Part shown: positions 40,957 to 40,978 of the stretch, in pieces
How positions within the stretch are numbered: the stretch's first letter is position 1
Layout: each line of letters starts with the position of its first letter
Assembly: GCA_019415435.1 (NCBI GenBank)
Contig: DXZE01000013.1
Span: 1-40,978 of the forward strand
Reading direction: 5' to 3'
DNA from: Erysipelotrichaceae bacterium
Lineage (GTDB): Bacteria > Bacillota_I > Bacilli_A > Erysipelotrichales > Erysipelotrichaceae
Length of the DNA: 40,978 nt
Made by a program: the position numbers and the translations under genes
The notes under the pieces: generated by a model
Databases searched by the model: none
The model's input: only the letters and a program-made list of their open reading frames with translations
What the model was told of the DNA's origin: nothing

Positions 40957-40978
40957 TGATTGCCAAGTGTAGCTTGTA

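Noticed and set aside
1..40978. CRISPR array, prophage or replication origin
   Set aside because: No regularly spaced repeats, phage structural genes, DnaA-box cluster or iteron set were seen.

Overview
The window is a stretch of A+T-rich chromosome from an anaerobic low-GC Firmicute. A gut member of the Erysipelotrichia is my best guess, from the overall gene style: a class I aldolase of staphylococcal type, ppk next to a TGS-domain nucleoside kinase, and NrdD with an NrdG2-type activase. That assignment is inference, because no rRNA or other marker gene is present. Genes are dense, mostly ATG-started with clear Shine-Dalgarno sites, and separated by short gaps with intrinsic terminators.

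Layout. 1-280: a tiny membrane peptide resembling the Firmicute holin-like/type I toxins, with candidate antisense-RNA signals. 282-4562 (-): ppk, a TGS-uridine-kinase-like protein and a Nudix hydrolase in one overlapping operon. 4701-5525: pyridoxal/pyridoxamine kinase, followed by a tRNA-Ser-like 3' fragment. 5674-8967 (-): tex and a class I fructose-bisphosphate aldolase. 9111-9309: a structured RNA with its own promoter and terminator, best explained as 6S RNA. 9345-17611: cardiolipin synthase, a small lipoprotein (-), sbcD-sbcC, an unknown membrane protein, a DUF1294 protein and a Cof-type HAD phosphatase. 17646-20022 (-): a nickel/cobalt ECF transporter (cbiM-cbiQ-cbiO). 20148-23550: an unknown protein, tRNA-Lys, a 44-residue ORF beside a 22-bp palindrome, a decayed IS with terminal inverted repeats, an aldo/keto-reductase-like protein lacking catalytic residues, a small membrane protein, and a Crp/Fnr-type regulator with its own 22-bp palindrome.

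23565-28088 (-): an operon of two tandem hypB genes, a 926-residue Fe-S/FAD oxidoreductase and hypA, behind a promoter carrying a perfect CcpA cre site. With the cbiMQO transporter it suggests nickel supply for a nickel enzyme encoded elsewhere. 28219-31680 (-): a copper-resistance operon csoR-copA-copZ with two CsoR operator palindromes. Here copA carries two extra C-terminal metal-binding domains, the last preceded by an apparent internal ribosome-binding site. 31725-36208 (-): azlCD, gtrA behind an L,D-transpeptidase remnant, sstT, and two overlapping membrane genes. 36265-39797 (-): the anaerobic ribonucleotide reductase operon. Its activase is fused to an N-terminal MarR regulator and its reductase carries a C-terminal glutaredoxin-like domain. 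39992-40978: two small genes (one SseB-like) and a remnant of an Rpn/PD-(D/E)XK transposase-like gene.

The most notable points are the MarR-NrdG2 fusion with a MarR-style operator over its own promoter, the hypB-hypB-oxidoreductase-hypA cluster with no hydrogenase, the possible internal CopZ start in copA, the inactive-looking aldo/keto reductase, and several promoters whose -10 box lies 6-9 nt before an ATG with no Shine-Dalgarno (apparent leaderless genes).
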